A stretch of DNA of 64,000 nucleotides from Gammaproteobacteria bacterium Ga0077536 (GTDB lineage Bacteria > Pseudomonadota > Gammaproteobacteria > Ga0077536): assembly GCA_001464935.1 (NCBI GenBank), contig LNEL01000047.1, positions 62,001 to 126,000 on the forward strand. The letters run 5' to 3'. Every line of letters begins with the position of its first letter. Positions within the stretch are counted from its first letter, which is position 1. This document shows positions 34,024 to 44,000 of the stretch, one piece after another. The notes beneath the pieces were generated by a model. It made no database searches, was not told the origin of the DNA, and saw only the letters and a program-made list of their open reading frames with translations. The position numbers and the translations under genes were made by a program.

Positions 34024-36722
34024 TTGGTATCCGTTTCGCCGGCGCGCCAGCGCTTCAGCAACGTCGTCTGCACGTGGTTCAGCGGGTCGAGGTAGGGGTA
34101 GCGCTGGCGGATGGCGCGGGCCAGCGGCATGTTGCCGTCGAGCAGGCGGCGCTGGCCCGTGATCGCGCACAGGGCATCGAACGTGCGCTGCCACTCGGCC
34201 TTGATGCGCGGGAAGATGCGCTCGCGCAGTGCCGCGTCCTGGACCAGGTCTGCATACGTGCTCGCGATGCCCATGTCGGTCTTCGCGAGCACCATGTCCA
34301 TGTTCGACAGCAGGGTCTGCAGCATCGGCCAGCCGCGATACAGGTGGCGCAGACGCGCCATGCCAGCGTCGCCGTGGCGGGCGACGAAACCGTCGACCGC
34401 GCTGCCGAAGCCGTACCAGCCCGGCAGGATGATGCGCGCGAGCGACCAGCTGAACACCCACGGGATTGCGCGCAGATCCTCGATGCGCGCCGAGGGTTTG
34501 CGCGACGTCGGGCGGCTGCCGATGTGCAGTTCGGCGATCTCGCTGATCGGCGTCGCCTCGCGAAAGAAACTCGCGAAGCCTTCGGTCTCGTACACGAGAT
34601 TGCGATACGCGCGATACGCGGTCTCGCTGAGTTCCTCCATCACCTCGACATAGCCCGGGTCGACGGTCTCCGCGCCCGGCAGCGGCTGCAGCGATGCTTC
34701 CATCGTCGCCGCCATCAGCGTCTCGAGATTGTAGCGCCCGGTTTCGTGATCGGCGTATTTGCTCGCGATCACCTCGCCCTGCTCGGTCAGCCGGATCTGG
34801 CCGTTCACCGAGCCGGGCGGCTGCGCGAGGATCGCGAGATGGCTCGGCCCGCCGCCACGACCCACCGTGCCGCCGCGCCCGTGGAACAGTCGCAGGCGCA
34901 CGCCGTGGCGGCTGAACAGAGTCGTCAGCTCGAGTTCGGCCTTGTACAGCTCCCAGTTCGCGGTGAGGAAGCCGCCGTCCTTGTTGCTGTCCGAATAGCC
35001 GAGCATCACTTCCTGCAGGCCATGGCGGCTGTCGACGAGCGCGCGGTAGGCCGGCAACGACAGCAACTCGTCCATGATCTGCCCGCAGCCGCGCAGATCG
35101 TCGATCGTCTCGAACAGCGGAATGATGTTGACGGCGAGCTGGGGCGGCGTGCCTGGCCGCAGCAGCCCCGCTTCCTTCAGCAGCAGCGCGACTTCGAGCA
35201 TGTCGCTGACGCTGTCGGTCTTCGAGATGATGTAGTTCTGCACGACCGCCGCGCCGTAGCGCTGCTGCAGCTCGGCGGCGACATCGAAGATCGCGAGTTC
35301 GGCGCGCGTGTCCTCGCTGTACTCGACGAAGCGTGAGCGCAGCGGCCGCGCGGTCGCGAGTTCATCGAGCAGCCAGCGGCGGCGCTCGTCCTCGGGCAAC
35401 GCGCTGTAGCCGCTGCGGCCGGCGCCACGCGCGAACAGTTCGTCGACGACGGCCTCGTGCACGCCGCTGTGCTGCCTCAGATCGAGCGGACACAGGTGAA
35501 AGCCGAAGACTTCGACGGCACGTCGCAGTTCGCGCAGCCGGCCGCGGGCGAGGCGCTGGCCGCCGTTGGCGAGCAGCGAGTCGAGGAGCACATCGAGTTC
35601 GCCGGCGAACTCGGCGCTCGTCGCGTACGGCGCGCCGGCGCCGGCTGGCGCATACAGCGCCGGATGATCGTCGAGCACCTGCGAAGTCGCGGCGAGCCGC
35701 GCATAGATGCCGGCCAGCGCGCGCCGGTACGGCTCGTGTTCGCGATAGCGCGACTGTTCGGGCGAGGCGGCGGACATCGCGGCGAGCGCCGGGCTCACCT
35801 TCACCAGGAACTCCGACAGGCTGAACTGAGCCATCAGTGCCTGCACTTCCTCGAGGTAGTAGTCCATCGCCACCGTCGAATGCGTCTGCACCGCGTAGCG
35901 CGTGACCTCCGCCGTCACGAACGGATTGCCGTCGCGATCGCCGCCTATCCACGAGCCGATGTTGAAAATCGCGCCCACTTTCAGATCGCCATGGCCGCGC
36001 GCGGCGAGCTGATCTTCGAGATCGGCGTACAGCCGCGGCAGCTCGCGCAGAAAGGTGTAGCGGTAGTAGGCGAGGCCGTTGTTGATCTCGTCATTCACCG
36101 TCAGCTTGACGGTGCGCAGGATGCGCGTATGCCACAGCAGCAGCACCTGGTAGCGCAGCTGCTCTTCGTTGGCCGCGAGTTCGGCCGGCGTCAGCGACAT
36201 GCGATCGCGTTCGGCGAGCAGGCGCGCGATTTCGATCTGGCAGTCGAGAATGCACTTGCGCTGCACCTGGGTCGGATGCGCGGTCAGCACGGCCGACAGC
36301 AGCGAGTCGGACAGGAAGTCGGCGAGAGCTTCGCGCGTCGTGCCGGCGGCCGCGAGCCGCGTCAGCGCCGCCTCGACGGTGGTGTCGTCACTCGGATCGT
36401 CGTCGTACCGGCGCAGGCGCTTGTTGTGCTGATCCTCGGCGATGTTTGCGAGCAGCGAGAAATAGCTGAACGCGCGCACGACGATGAGAATCGCCTCCTC
36501 GTCGAGCCCGTCGAGCAAAGTGCCGAGCGCAGCGCGCGCGTCCTGATCGTCGTCGCGACGGAAGCGGATCGCGAGCTGCCGCACCTGTTCGATCAGCGAG
36601 AAAGCGGTTTCGCCCTCCTGCTCGCGCAAGGTATCGCCGAGCACACGGCCAAGGGTCCGGATGTCATCGCGAAGCTGGCCGTCGGCGACATCGTCCGGGG
36701 CGGAGAGTGCTAGCAGATCCAT
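33960..36722 (-). CDS. ppc: Phosphoenolpyruvate carboxylase
   Basis: A 920-residue enzyme that fixes bicarbonate onto phosphoenolpyruvate to give oxaloacetate, refilling the citric-acid cycle. The catalytic His lies in SAVLTAHPTQVQRK, the glycine-rich loop is RLFHGRGGTVGRGGGPSH, and YSDSNKDGGFLTANWELY and IGSRPTSRKPS are family blocks. The end, GIAAGLRNSG, resembles the conserved C-terminal hydrophobic tail. The start MDLLALS follows GGGGAGA at 8-bp spacing; the longer frame has no ribosome binding site. In aerobic phototrophs this enzyme supports light-driven anaplerotic CO2 uptake. A partial copy of its 3' end lies downstream. Confidence 0.96.
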   Translation of the reverse strand: MDLLALSAPDDVADGQLRDDIRTLGRVLGDTLREQEGETAFSLIEQVRQLAIRFRRDDDQDARAALGTLLDGLDEEAILIVVRAFSYFSLLANIAEDQHNKRLRRYDDDPSDDTTVEAALTRLAAAGTTREALADFLSDSLLSAVLTAHPTQVQRKCILDCQIEIARLLAERDRMSLTPAELAANEEQLRYQVLLLWHTRILRTVKLTVNDEINNGLAYYRYTFLRELPRLYADLEDQLAARGHGDLKVGAIFNIGSWIGGDRDGNPFVTAEVTRYAVQTHSTVAMDYYLEEVQALMAQFSLSEFLVKVSPALAAMSAASPEQSRYREHEPYRRALAGIYARLAATSQVLDDHPALYAPAGAGAPYATSAEFAGELDVLLDSLLANGGQRLARGRLRELRRAVEVFGFHLCPLDLRQHSGVHEAVVDELFARGAGRSGYSALPEDERRRWLLDELATARPLRSRFVEYSEDTRAELAIFDVAAELQQRYGAAVVQNYIISKTDSVSDMLEVALLLKEAGLLRPGTPPQLAVNIIPLFETIDDLRGCGQIMDELLSLPAYRALVDSRHGLQEVMLGYSDSNKDGGFLTANWELYKAELELTTLFSRHGVRLRLFHGRGGTVGRGGGPSHLAILAQPPGSVNGQIRLTEQGEVIASKYADHETGRYNLETLMAATMEASLQPLPGAETVDPGYVEVMEELSETAYRAYRNLVYETEGFASFFREATPISEIAELHIGSRPTSRKPSARIEDLRAIPWVFSWSLARIILPGWYGFGSAVDGFVARHGDAGMARLRHLYRGWPMLQTLLSNMDMVLAKTDMGIASTYADLVQDAALRERIFPRIKAEWQRTFDALCAITGQRRLLDGNMPLARAIRQRYPYLDPLNHVQTTLLKRWRAGETDTKTKQGILISINGIAAGLRNSG

Positions 36723-36886
36723 GATGCCGATCTCCCCTTTTTTTGCTGCGGCGCGTTGATGATGCCCCGCAGCGCCGCCGCTTGGCAATGCTTCGCACGT
36801 CGACACCACGGTTGTATACACAACGCCGGCGCGGCAGGATTCGCAGTCTTCGCCACGTGCCCGTCACCCGGGCCAGGAGCTTGTCG

Positions 36887-38092
36887 ATGAACATTCTTGA
36901 AGGCATCCGCGTCCTCGACTTCACGCAATACCTCGCCGGTCCGACCGTCACGCGCCTGATGGCCGAGATGGGTGCCGAGATCATCAAGGTGGAGTCGGCG
37001 CCGGGTGGCGATCCGTCGCGCCTGCTGCCGGTGATCAAGGACGGCCGCAGCGGCTATTTCGTCCAGCAGAACCGCGGCAAGCAGAGCCTGTGCCTCGATC
37101 TGCGCCGTCCCGAGGCATTGGCAGTCGTGCGTGGCCTCGTCGGCGCGGTCGATGTCGTCGTCGAGAACTTCGGGCCCGGCGTCATGGAGAAGCGCGGGCT
37201 GGCCTACAGGGATCTCGCGCAGATCAATCCCCGCCTCGTGATGGCATCGATCTCGGCCTACGGGCGCGAGAGCCCGCTGTCGCACAAGACCGGCTACGAC
37301 TGGGTCGCCCAGGCCTTCGCCGGCATCATGCACATGACGGGGCCGGCCGACGGACCGCCGATGCCGGTCGGCATGGGCATCGCCGATGTGTCCTCAGGCG
37401 TGCATGCGTTCTCCGCGATCGGCTATGCGCTGTTCCATCGCGAGCGGACCGGCCGCGGCCAGTGGCTCGACATCTCGATGATCGACAGCATGTTCCACAT
37501 GAACGAAATCTCGGTGCAGGCGCATTCGATCACCGACGGTGCGTTCGTGCCGAAACGCGCCGGCAACAATCATCCGCTGGTGGCGCCGTTCGGCGTGTTC
37601 AAGGGGCCGACGGGCTACCTGGTGATCCTCGCCCTGCAGCTGCAGTGGAAAGGGCTCTGCGAGGCGATGGGGCGACCCGATTTGGAGCACGACCCGCGCT
37701 TCGCCGACAGCAACTCGCGCGCACGCAACCAGCATGAGCTGACGCCGCTGATCGAAGCCTGGCTCACCGGCTTCGACGACAACGACGCGGTGCTCGCGCG
37801 GCTCGAACAGTTTCGCGTGCCGTCGGCGCCGGTGCTGAGCCCGGCCGACGCCGCGACCCACCCGTATTTCCGCGCCCGTGGCACGGTGCGCCGCGTCGAG
37901 GATCCGGTGCTCGGCGCGCTCGACATTCCGGGCTTCCCGCTGCGGTTTTCGGAGCAACCCGATCTGCCCGAGCTGCAGGCACCGCTGCTCGGCGAGCACA
38001 ACGCGTCGGTGCTCGGCTCGGTGCTCGGCTATTCGGCCGATCAGATCGCCGCCCTCGCGGCCGCCGGCGTGCTCGCCAGCGCCGATCGCTGA
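36887..38092 (+). CDS. Class III CoA-transferase (CaiB/BaiF family)
   Basis: A 401-residue acyl-CoA:carboxylate CoA-transferase. LEGIRVLDFTQYLAGPTVTRLMAEMGAEIIKVE is the N-terminal family block, QNRGKQSLCLDL follows, and the catalytic Asp is expected in GMGIADVSSG near residue 163. The start MNILEGIRV has CCAGGAG upstream. It is divergent from ppc with a 164-bp gap. The substrate is unknown; the acyl-CoA genes elsewhere in the window suggest a role in activating an organic acid. Confidence 0.92.
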   Translation: MNILEGIRVLDFTQYLAGPTVTRLMAEMGAEIIKVESAPGGDPSRLLPVIKDGRSGYFVQQNRGKQSLCLDLRRPEALAVVRGLVGAVDVVVENFGPGVMEKRGLAYRDLAQINPRLVMASISAYGRESPLSHKTGYDWVAQAFAGIMHMTGPADGPPMPVGMGIADVSSGVHAFSAIGYALFHRERTGRGQWLDISMIDSMFHMNEISVQAHSITDGAFVPKRAGNNHPLVAPFGVFKGPTGYLVILALQLQWKGLCEAMGRPDLEHDPRFADSNSRARNQHELTPLIEAWLTGFDDNDAVLARLEQFRVPSAPVLSPADAATHPYFRARGTVRRVEDPVLGALDIPGFPLRFSEQPDLPELQAPLLGEHNASVLGSVLGYSADQIAALAAAGVLASADR

Positions 38093-38140
38093 CGCCCTGC
38101 CGGCGGGATTGACCGCCGACGGTGCGCCGTTACGGGCTCT

Positions 38141-39688
38141 TCAGGCCGGTTGCGCGCCCGGACGCCCTTCTTCGACGACCCACGTCGAGTGTGTGCGGCA
38201 CGCCGAGTCGGCGCGTCGCACATCGTCGAGCGCGCGCAAGTCCGCGCTGAAGCGCGACGCCGTGAGATTCACCCGCACATAACCGCGGTACAGGCCCGTC
38301 GCGAGCCGCACGTGCGGGCCCTCGGCCGCGGCGGTCTGCATCACGGTCTCGGGCGGCGGCTGCGAGGTGACGGACGTCGTCACGAATTCGCTCGCGAGGA
38401 CGGGCCCGTCCTCGCGCGCGAAATCGGTTTTCAGATCGTTGACCCAGAACGCGTGGACATCGCCGCCGAGCACGACCGGGTTCGTCGCGCGGGTGTCACG
38501 CAGAGTCTCGAGCAGGCGCTGGCGCGCGGCCGGATAGCCGTCCCACGAATCCGAGTAGTAGAGCTCGCCGGCGCCCGCCTGGTTGTCCGCCTGCGCCATG
38601 CGCGTGGTCTGCGCGAGCAGGTGCCAGCGCGGCGCGGCGTCACCCGCCAGTCCCGCCGCGAGCCACGCCTCCTGCTGCGCGCCCAGCATGCTCGCCGCGC
38701 GCTCCTCGCGCGCCGCGCAGTGTTCGATCAGGTTCGAGCCACCGCGTCCCGCTTTCGGGCACGGCTGCGGGGAGCGGTACTGGCGCGTATCGAGCACGTG
38801 GAAGCGCGCGAGCGTGCCGTAGTCCACGCGCGTGTGCAGTCGCAGGTCCGGGCCCAGCGGCGTCATCGCGCGACGCAGCGGCTGATGCTCGTAACAGGCC
38901 TGGTAGGCCATCGCGCGACGCGCGAGCATCCAGCGCGGATCGTCGAGGTCTTCCGCATGGTCGTTCGCGTAGTCGTTTTCGACCTCGTGATCGTCCCAGG
39001 TCAGGATCCACGCACACGCCGCGTGCGCCGCCTGCAGATCGCGATCGAGCTTGTAACACGCATAGCGCGCACGGTACTGCTCGAGCGTGACGGGTTCGGC
39101 CGCTTCGTGGCGGCGCACATGGTCTTTGCCCCACGAGCTCTCGTAGATGTAATCGCCGAGGTGCACCAGCAGCTCGGGATCGTCGGCGACGATATGACGA
39201 TACGCCGCGTAGTAACCCTGCTCGTATTGCTGGCAGGACACGAACGCGAAGCGCAACGCATCGGGCGTCGCGTCCGCCGCGGGGGCGGTCCGGAACCGCC
39301 CGACCGGACTCGTCGCATCCCCCGCGTGGAAGCGATACCAGTAATCGCGAGCGGGCGCGAGCCGCGCGGTCTCGACGTGCACCGAGTGCGCCCACGCGGG
39401 CTCCGCATACGTCAGGCCGGTGTCGGCGAGCTGTGCGAACTCCGCGTCGTGCGCAATCTCCCAGCGCACCGGCACCGCCAGCGGGTCCATGCCGCCGCCT
39501 GGTGCGAGCGGCGCGGGCGCCAGACGTGTCCACAGCGCAATGCCGTCCGGCGTCGGGTAGCCGGCGGCGACCCCGAGCACGAACGGATCGGCGCCGAACA
39601 CGGGCTTCGCCCACAGCGGCGGCAGCGCGGACACGGCGCTGCCGGCAAGCAGACACTGCAGGAATCGGCGTCGATCGAAGCGGGGCAT
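38141..39688 (-). CDS. phoD: PhoD-type alkaline phosphatase/phosphodiesterase, Tat-exported
   Basis: A 515-residue secreted metallophosphatase. The N-terminus MPRFDRRRFLQCLLAGSAVSA is a twin-arginine signal. An N-terminal PhoD domain (VLGVAAGYPTPDGIALWTRL) is followed by the catalytic domain with LLVHLGDYIYE, ILTWDDHEVENDYAND and VVLGGDVHAFWVNDL, which hold the Fe/Ca-binding residues of the family. AAGGAAG precedes the ATG. Expression under phosphate starvation is usual for the family, but no Pho box was recognised. Confidence 0.93.
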   Translation of the reverse strand: MPRFDRRRFLQCLLAGSAVSALPPLWAKPVFGADPFVLGVAAGYPTPDGIALWTRLAPAPLAPGGGMDPLAVPVRWEIAHDAEFAQLADTGLTYAEPAWAHSVHVETARLAPARDYWYRFHAGDATSPVGRFRTAPAADATPDALRFAFVSCQQYEQGYYAAYRHIVADDPELLVHLGDYIYESSWGKDHVRRHEAAEPVTLEQYRARYACYKLDRDLQAAHAACAWILTWDDHEVENDYANDHAEDLDDPRWMLARRAMAYQACYEHQPLRRAMTPLGPDLRLHTRVDYGTLARFHVLDTRQYRSPQPCPKAGRGGSNLIEHCAAREERAASMLGAQQEAWLAAGLAGDAAPRWHLLAQTTRMAQADNQAGAGELYYSDSWDGYPAARQRLLETLRDTRATNPVVLGGDVHAFWVNDLKTDFAREDGPVLASEFVTTSVTSQPPPETVMQTAAAEGPHVRLATGLYRGYVRVNLTASRFSADLRALDDVRRADSACRTHSTWVVEEGRPGAQPA

Positions 39689-39877
39689 GCGGGCTTCCTT
39701 GAGCGGCGGAGAACGGGCGGACTCTACGGCCTGTCGCCCGCCGCGACCAGCCCGCGCGCGGGGCTGAGCGGCCACTCACGGCCACTCGAAGCCAGCGCAG
39801 GTGAGTTTCCCTTGCGCGCCATCGCCGGCGCCCGCAGCATGCGAACCATTGTCTTGCGCCCGCACCCTGTCATCGCG

Positions 39878-40387
39878 ATGTCACCATTCTCCGGCCTGCG
39901 CTTCGTGCTGCTCCTGGTCGCCGTCTACGGCACGTGCGACTGGGCGTATCAACGAATCCCGGACGCCGTCCTGCGCGACTCCGTGTACTTTCACGTGTTC
40001 GTGCGGCCGGGTGCGGCCCTCGTCAACCTGATTGCGCCGGGCGAACACGTGCAGGCCGACGGCAACCTGCTGCGCTCGTCGCGGGCGCTGCTCGAAATCG
40101 TCCGCGGCTGCGATGGCGCCGGGGCGCTGTTCCTGGTGCTCGCCGCGGTCCTCGCGTTTCCCGCGACCTGGAAGGCACGCGCGATCGGCGCGCTGAGCGG
40201 CGCCGCGCTCGTCTACGGGCTGAACACACTGCGGCTGGTGGGCCTGTATTTCGTCGAGGCCTACCGCGCCGACTGGTTTCAACCGCTGCACACCTATTTC
40301 GTGCCGAGCCTGCTCGTGCTCACGCTGTGCGTGTTCTTCATGCAATGGGCGGCGTGGGCCAGCCCCGCGCGCGATGCAGCGCGCTGA
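39878..40387 (+). CDS. Compact exosortase-family protein (XrtH/XrtM-like)
   Basis: A 169-residue membrane protein with about five helices. The exosortase catalytic set is visible: Cys78 in EIVRGCDGAG, Arg119 in GLNTLRLVGLY and His138 in FQPLHTYFVP. Exosortases are transpeptidase-like membrane proteases that process PEP-CTERM-type sorting signals. At this size it resembles the short XrtH/XrtM subfamilies rather than the ~280-residue EpsH/XrtA type. The start MSPFSGLRF is chosen because it places the first helix at the N-terminus; an upstream ATG at 39839 is possible, and neither has a clear ribosome binding site. Confidence 0.82.
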   Translation: MSPFSGLRFVLLLVAVYGTCDWAYQRIPDAVLRDSVYFHVFVRPGAALVNLIAPGEHVQADGNLLRSSRALLEIVRGCDGAGALFLVLAAVLAFPATWKARAIGALSGAALVYGLNTLRLVGLYFVEAYRADWFQPLHTYFVPSLLVLTLCVFFMQWAAWASPARDAAR

Positions 40388-41018
40388 ACTGCAGCGCGTG
40401 CCGCTGCGTCTCATCGCCGCCTGGCTGGCGCTGTCGGCGCTGGGGCTCTTCGCCGGCGAATTCCTGATCGGCCTGAGCCGGCCCGCGCTGTCGCTGATGC
40501 TGACGCAACTCGCGCCCGGCCTCAGCGGCCCGCTCGAGTTCATCGAACATCGCGGGCAACGCCACCTGCGCTTCAATGCGCGCACCACGTCACCGCGCAC
40601 ACTCGGCCCCATGGCCGCCCTCCCCGCCGGCCAGCCCCTGCCGTCCAGCGCGAGCCTCGCGCACGTGCTGGTGCCGCTCGTGATCTTCGGCAGCCTCGTC
40701 GTCGCGTGGCCCGCCCGCAGCGGCGCCGAGGCCTGGCGTCGGCTGATCTGCGGTAGCGTTGGCGCCGCGCTCGTGCTGCTGCTGACCACCCCGGTGCAGC
40801 TCGTCGGGCTCATCGAACTCGCCGTGCACGATTACGCCCAACAACAGGGCGCGCCGCGCGCACCCCCGCTGCTGGTGCAGGCCATGCTGATGCTCGAAGG
40901 CGGTGGCCGCTGGGCGCTGCCGGTGGCGATGGCGACGCTGGTGATCGCGCTCGCGCGCGCCGCCCGTCGATCCGACGGCTGGGCAGAGCCGCTTGGACGC
41001 GCCGCACAAAAGCCCTAA
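40374..41018 (+). CDS. Membrane protein paired with the exosortase (unknown)
   Basis: A 214-residue protein with an N-terminal helix (LIAAWLALSALGLFAGEFLIG), a polar region of about 70 residues, presumably periplasmic, then helices near residues 95-112 (VLVPLVIFGSLVVAW), 123-145 (AALVLLLTTPVQLVGLIELAV) and 180-196. It overlaps the exosortase gene by 14 bp, so the two are coupled. I do not recognise the family; association with exosortase function is inferred from the overlap. Confidence 0.7.
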   Translation: MQRAELQRVPLRLIAAWLALSALGLFAGEFLIGLSRPALSLMLTQLAPGLSGPLEFIEHRGQRHLRFNARTTSPRTLGPMAALPAGQPLPSSASLAHVLVPLVIFGSLVVAWPARSGAEAWRRLICGSVGAALVLLLTTPVQLVGLIELAVHDYAQQQGAPRAPPLLVQAMLMLEGGGRWALPVAMATLVIALARAARRSDGWAEPLGRAAQKP

Positions 41019-41099
41019 AGTGCAGCGCTGAGCTCATTCGGCGCCGCGCATGTCCATCAGACAATCAGTTCTACACGTCCGCCAGCGGTCGAGGCCCGT

Positions 41100-44000
41100 G
41101 TGCTGAGGCTCATCGCAGCCGCCGACGAGTTCATGCTGACGCTCGACGCTGACGACGCGGTTGTCGCGACGAGTGTCCTGCGGCCGCGCGACGGCGCGGT
41201 GACAACGGGCGGCAACACCGCGTTCGGCCAGTCGTTCGTCGATCTGCTGCCAGCGGCGCATCGCGCGTCGATGACGCGCCTGCTCGCGGACGTCCGCCAG
41301 CAGCGCCGGCCGGTCACGCAGCACTTGCGCTTCGACGGCCGCACCGAATCCTTCGCGTGCACCATCAGTGCCGTGTCCGACGCCACGGGCGGCGCCAATC
41401 AGCTGATTTGCGTGCTGCGCAACCACGCCGCCACCGTGCAACCGGCGGTCGACCGTTTCGACGAGGCACTGTCGCTCGCGCGCGTCGCCTGGTTCGAGCG
41501 CGATCTGCGCACCGACATCGGCATCGGCTCGCCGTCGCTGGCCCAGATCTACGGGCTCGAACATCCGCGCGGCCCGTGGCATTTCGACGAAGTTCGCGCC
41601 CGCATCCTGCCGGAGGATCTGCCGGGCCATCACCAGGAAATTGCGGCCGGCCTCGAACGGCGCTTCGATGATCTCGAGGCGCGGGTCCTCCAGTACCGCA
41701 TCCGGCGCCCGGACGGCACGGTGCGCCACCTCGAAGTCCGCTATCGCAATCTCTACAGCGTCGAGCGCCCGCGCACGTATGGCCTGATCTTCGACATCAC
41801 CGAAGCCAAGCAGATCGAAGGCGAACTCGTCGACAGCCGGAACTGGCTGAATCTCGCGCTGCGCGCCGCGCGCATTTTCCTGTGGGAGCGAGAGCTGGCG
41901 ACCGACGTGGTGCGCACGTCGTCCAATTTTGCGCAATTCACCGGGCTGCAGACGGCCCGCACGACCTGGACGCACCAGGAACTGCTGAACACGATGCCGG
42001 AGGACGCTCGCCAGACATTCGACGAGGCGAGTGCACACTGGATAGCGGGACGCGAGGTGCGCCAGCCGCGCGTCGCGATCCGGTTGGCAGATGGCACCCA
42101 CCGCTGGATCGAGTCCAGCGGCAGCGTGCAATCGAACGAACACGGACAGCCGACGCATCTGCTCGGGATCACCTGGGACGTGACGTCAGTCGTCGAGCAG
42201 GAACTCGCGCGCAAGGCCAGCGACGAGCGCCTGCGGCGCATCGCCGACCTGGTGCCGGGCGTGGTGTACCAGTTCAAGCGCGATCCTGACGGTCACTACT
42301 CGTTTCCGTATGCGAGCGACGGCATACGCGACATCTATGGCGTCACGCCCGACGACGTGCAGGCAGACGCCGCTGCCATCATGGCCAGCATCCACCCGGA
42401 AGATCTGCGTGGCGTGCTGCGTTCGATGCGCGTGTCCGCCGAACAGCAGACGCGCTGGCAGCATCATTACCGCGTGGTATTGCCCGAGCGCGGCGTGCGC
42501 TGGGTCATGGGCACCGCGACGCCACAGCTCGAGCCCGATGGCGCGACGCTGTGGCACGGGCACATTGTCGATGTGACCGATCGGCACGAAGCCGAGAGCC
42601 TGTTGCGGGAGAGCGAAGCGCGCCTGTCACTCGCGCTGTCCGCGGCCGGCATGGCGTCCTGGCAGTGGGACCTTCAGACCGACCAGGTCACGACCACCAG
42701 GGCTCTCAGCCTCATGCTCGGCTTCGAAAGCCCGACGGTGTCGTCCGACCGGCTGTTCAGCGGTGTGCATCCTGCCGATGTCGACGCTTTTCGCGCGCAA
42801 CTCGACGAAGTGGCGCGCACGGGTTACCGCGATCAGTTCAGCGTCGAATATCGCTTCCGCTGGGCGGATGGCGTGTACCGCTGGGCCGAGCTGCGGGCGC
42901 GCGGTGTGTTCGATGAGCACGGCAAGATCACCGCGTACTACGGCGTCAGTCTCGACATCGACGAGCGCCGACGCACCGAGGCCGAGCGCGAGCGTCTGCT
43001 GCGGCAGCTGTCGCAGGCCCAGAAAATGGAAGCGATTGGTCTGCTCACCGGCGGCATCGCGCACGACTTCAACAACATCCTGGCGAGCGTGCTCGGCTAT
43101 TCGAGCCTGGCCCTGCAGCGCTTCGGCGCCGCGAATCCCGGCAAGCTGTCGGACTACCTGTCGGAAGTGATCAAGGCCGGCGAGCGCGCGCGCGACCTCG
43201 TTGCACAGATGCTCGCGTTCAGTCGCGGCGAAACCAGCGAAGTCGCCAGGCTCGAAGCAGCGCCGCTCGTTGAGCAGATGATGAAGATGTTGCGCCCCAT
43301 TCTGCCGAGCAGCATCGAGATTCGGGTCGATATCGCGCCCGACCTGCCGGCGGTCACCGCCAACGCGGTCCAGCTGCAGCAGGTATTGCTGAACCTGTGC
43401 ATCAATGCACGCGACGCGACGAACGGCGTCGGCACGATCGCGATCACGGCGCGCTATGAGCATGTCAATCAGGCCGACTGCGCGTCCTGCCACCATCGCT
43501 ACAGCGGCAAATACGTCGTGCTGTCGGTCAGTGATGACGGCAGCGGTATTCAGGAGGCGCAGCGCACACGCATCTTCGAGCCCTTCTTCACGACCAAGTC
43601 CGAACAGAAAGGGACCGGCATGGGGCTGGCGACGGTGCACGGCATCGTGCATCACCACGGCGGTCATCTGGGCCTCGTGAGCACGATCGCGGTCGGCAGC
43701 ACGTTCAGCGTTGCGCTGCCGGTCGCCGATGTGCTGCAGGACGCGGGCGACAGCGTCGCCGGTGGCAGTGAGGTCGAGCAGTTGCCGGTCGCCGCGTGGC
43801 CGGCCCGGATCCTCGTGGTCGACGACGAACCCTCGATTGCGCAGTGCACGGCCGAAGTGCTCGAAATCGCGGGCTTCCGCGTCAGCATCGAGACCGACTC
43901 GCTGCGCGCGGCCGAGCGCCTGCGCGCGGCCCCGAATCATTTCGACCTCCTCGTCACCGATCAGACGATGCCCCGGCTGACCGGCCACCAGCTCGCCATC

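Noticed and set aside
36743-36886. N-terminal extension of the CoA-transferase frame
   Set aside because: The extra residues lie in the ppc promoter region and precede the AGGAG site and the conserved LEGIRVLDF start.
38150-39838. Long plus-strand frame joined to the exosortase
   Set aside because: The first ~560 codons are antisense to phoD and Arg-rich; only the last ~170 codons have exosortase features, so the real start is near 39878.
43480-43500. CASCHH in the hybrid kinase as a c-type haem site
   Set aside because: It lies within the ATPase domain of a protein with no export signal; a Cys-containing insert at this point occurs in this kinase group, so covalent haem is unlikely.
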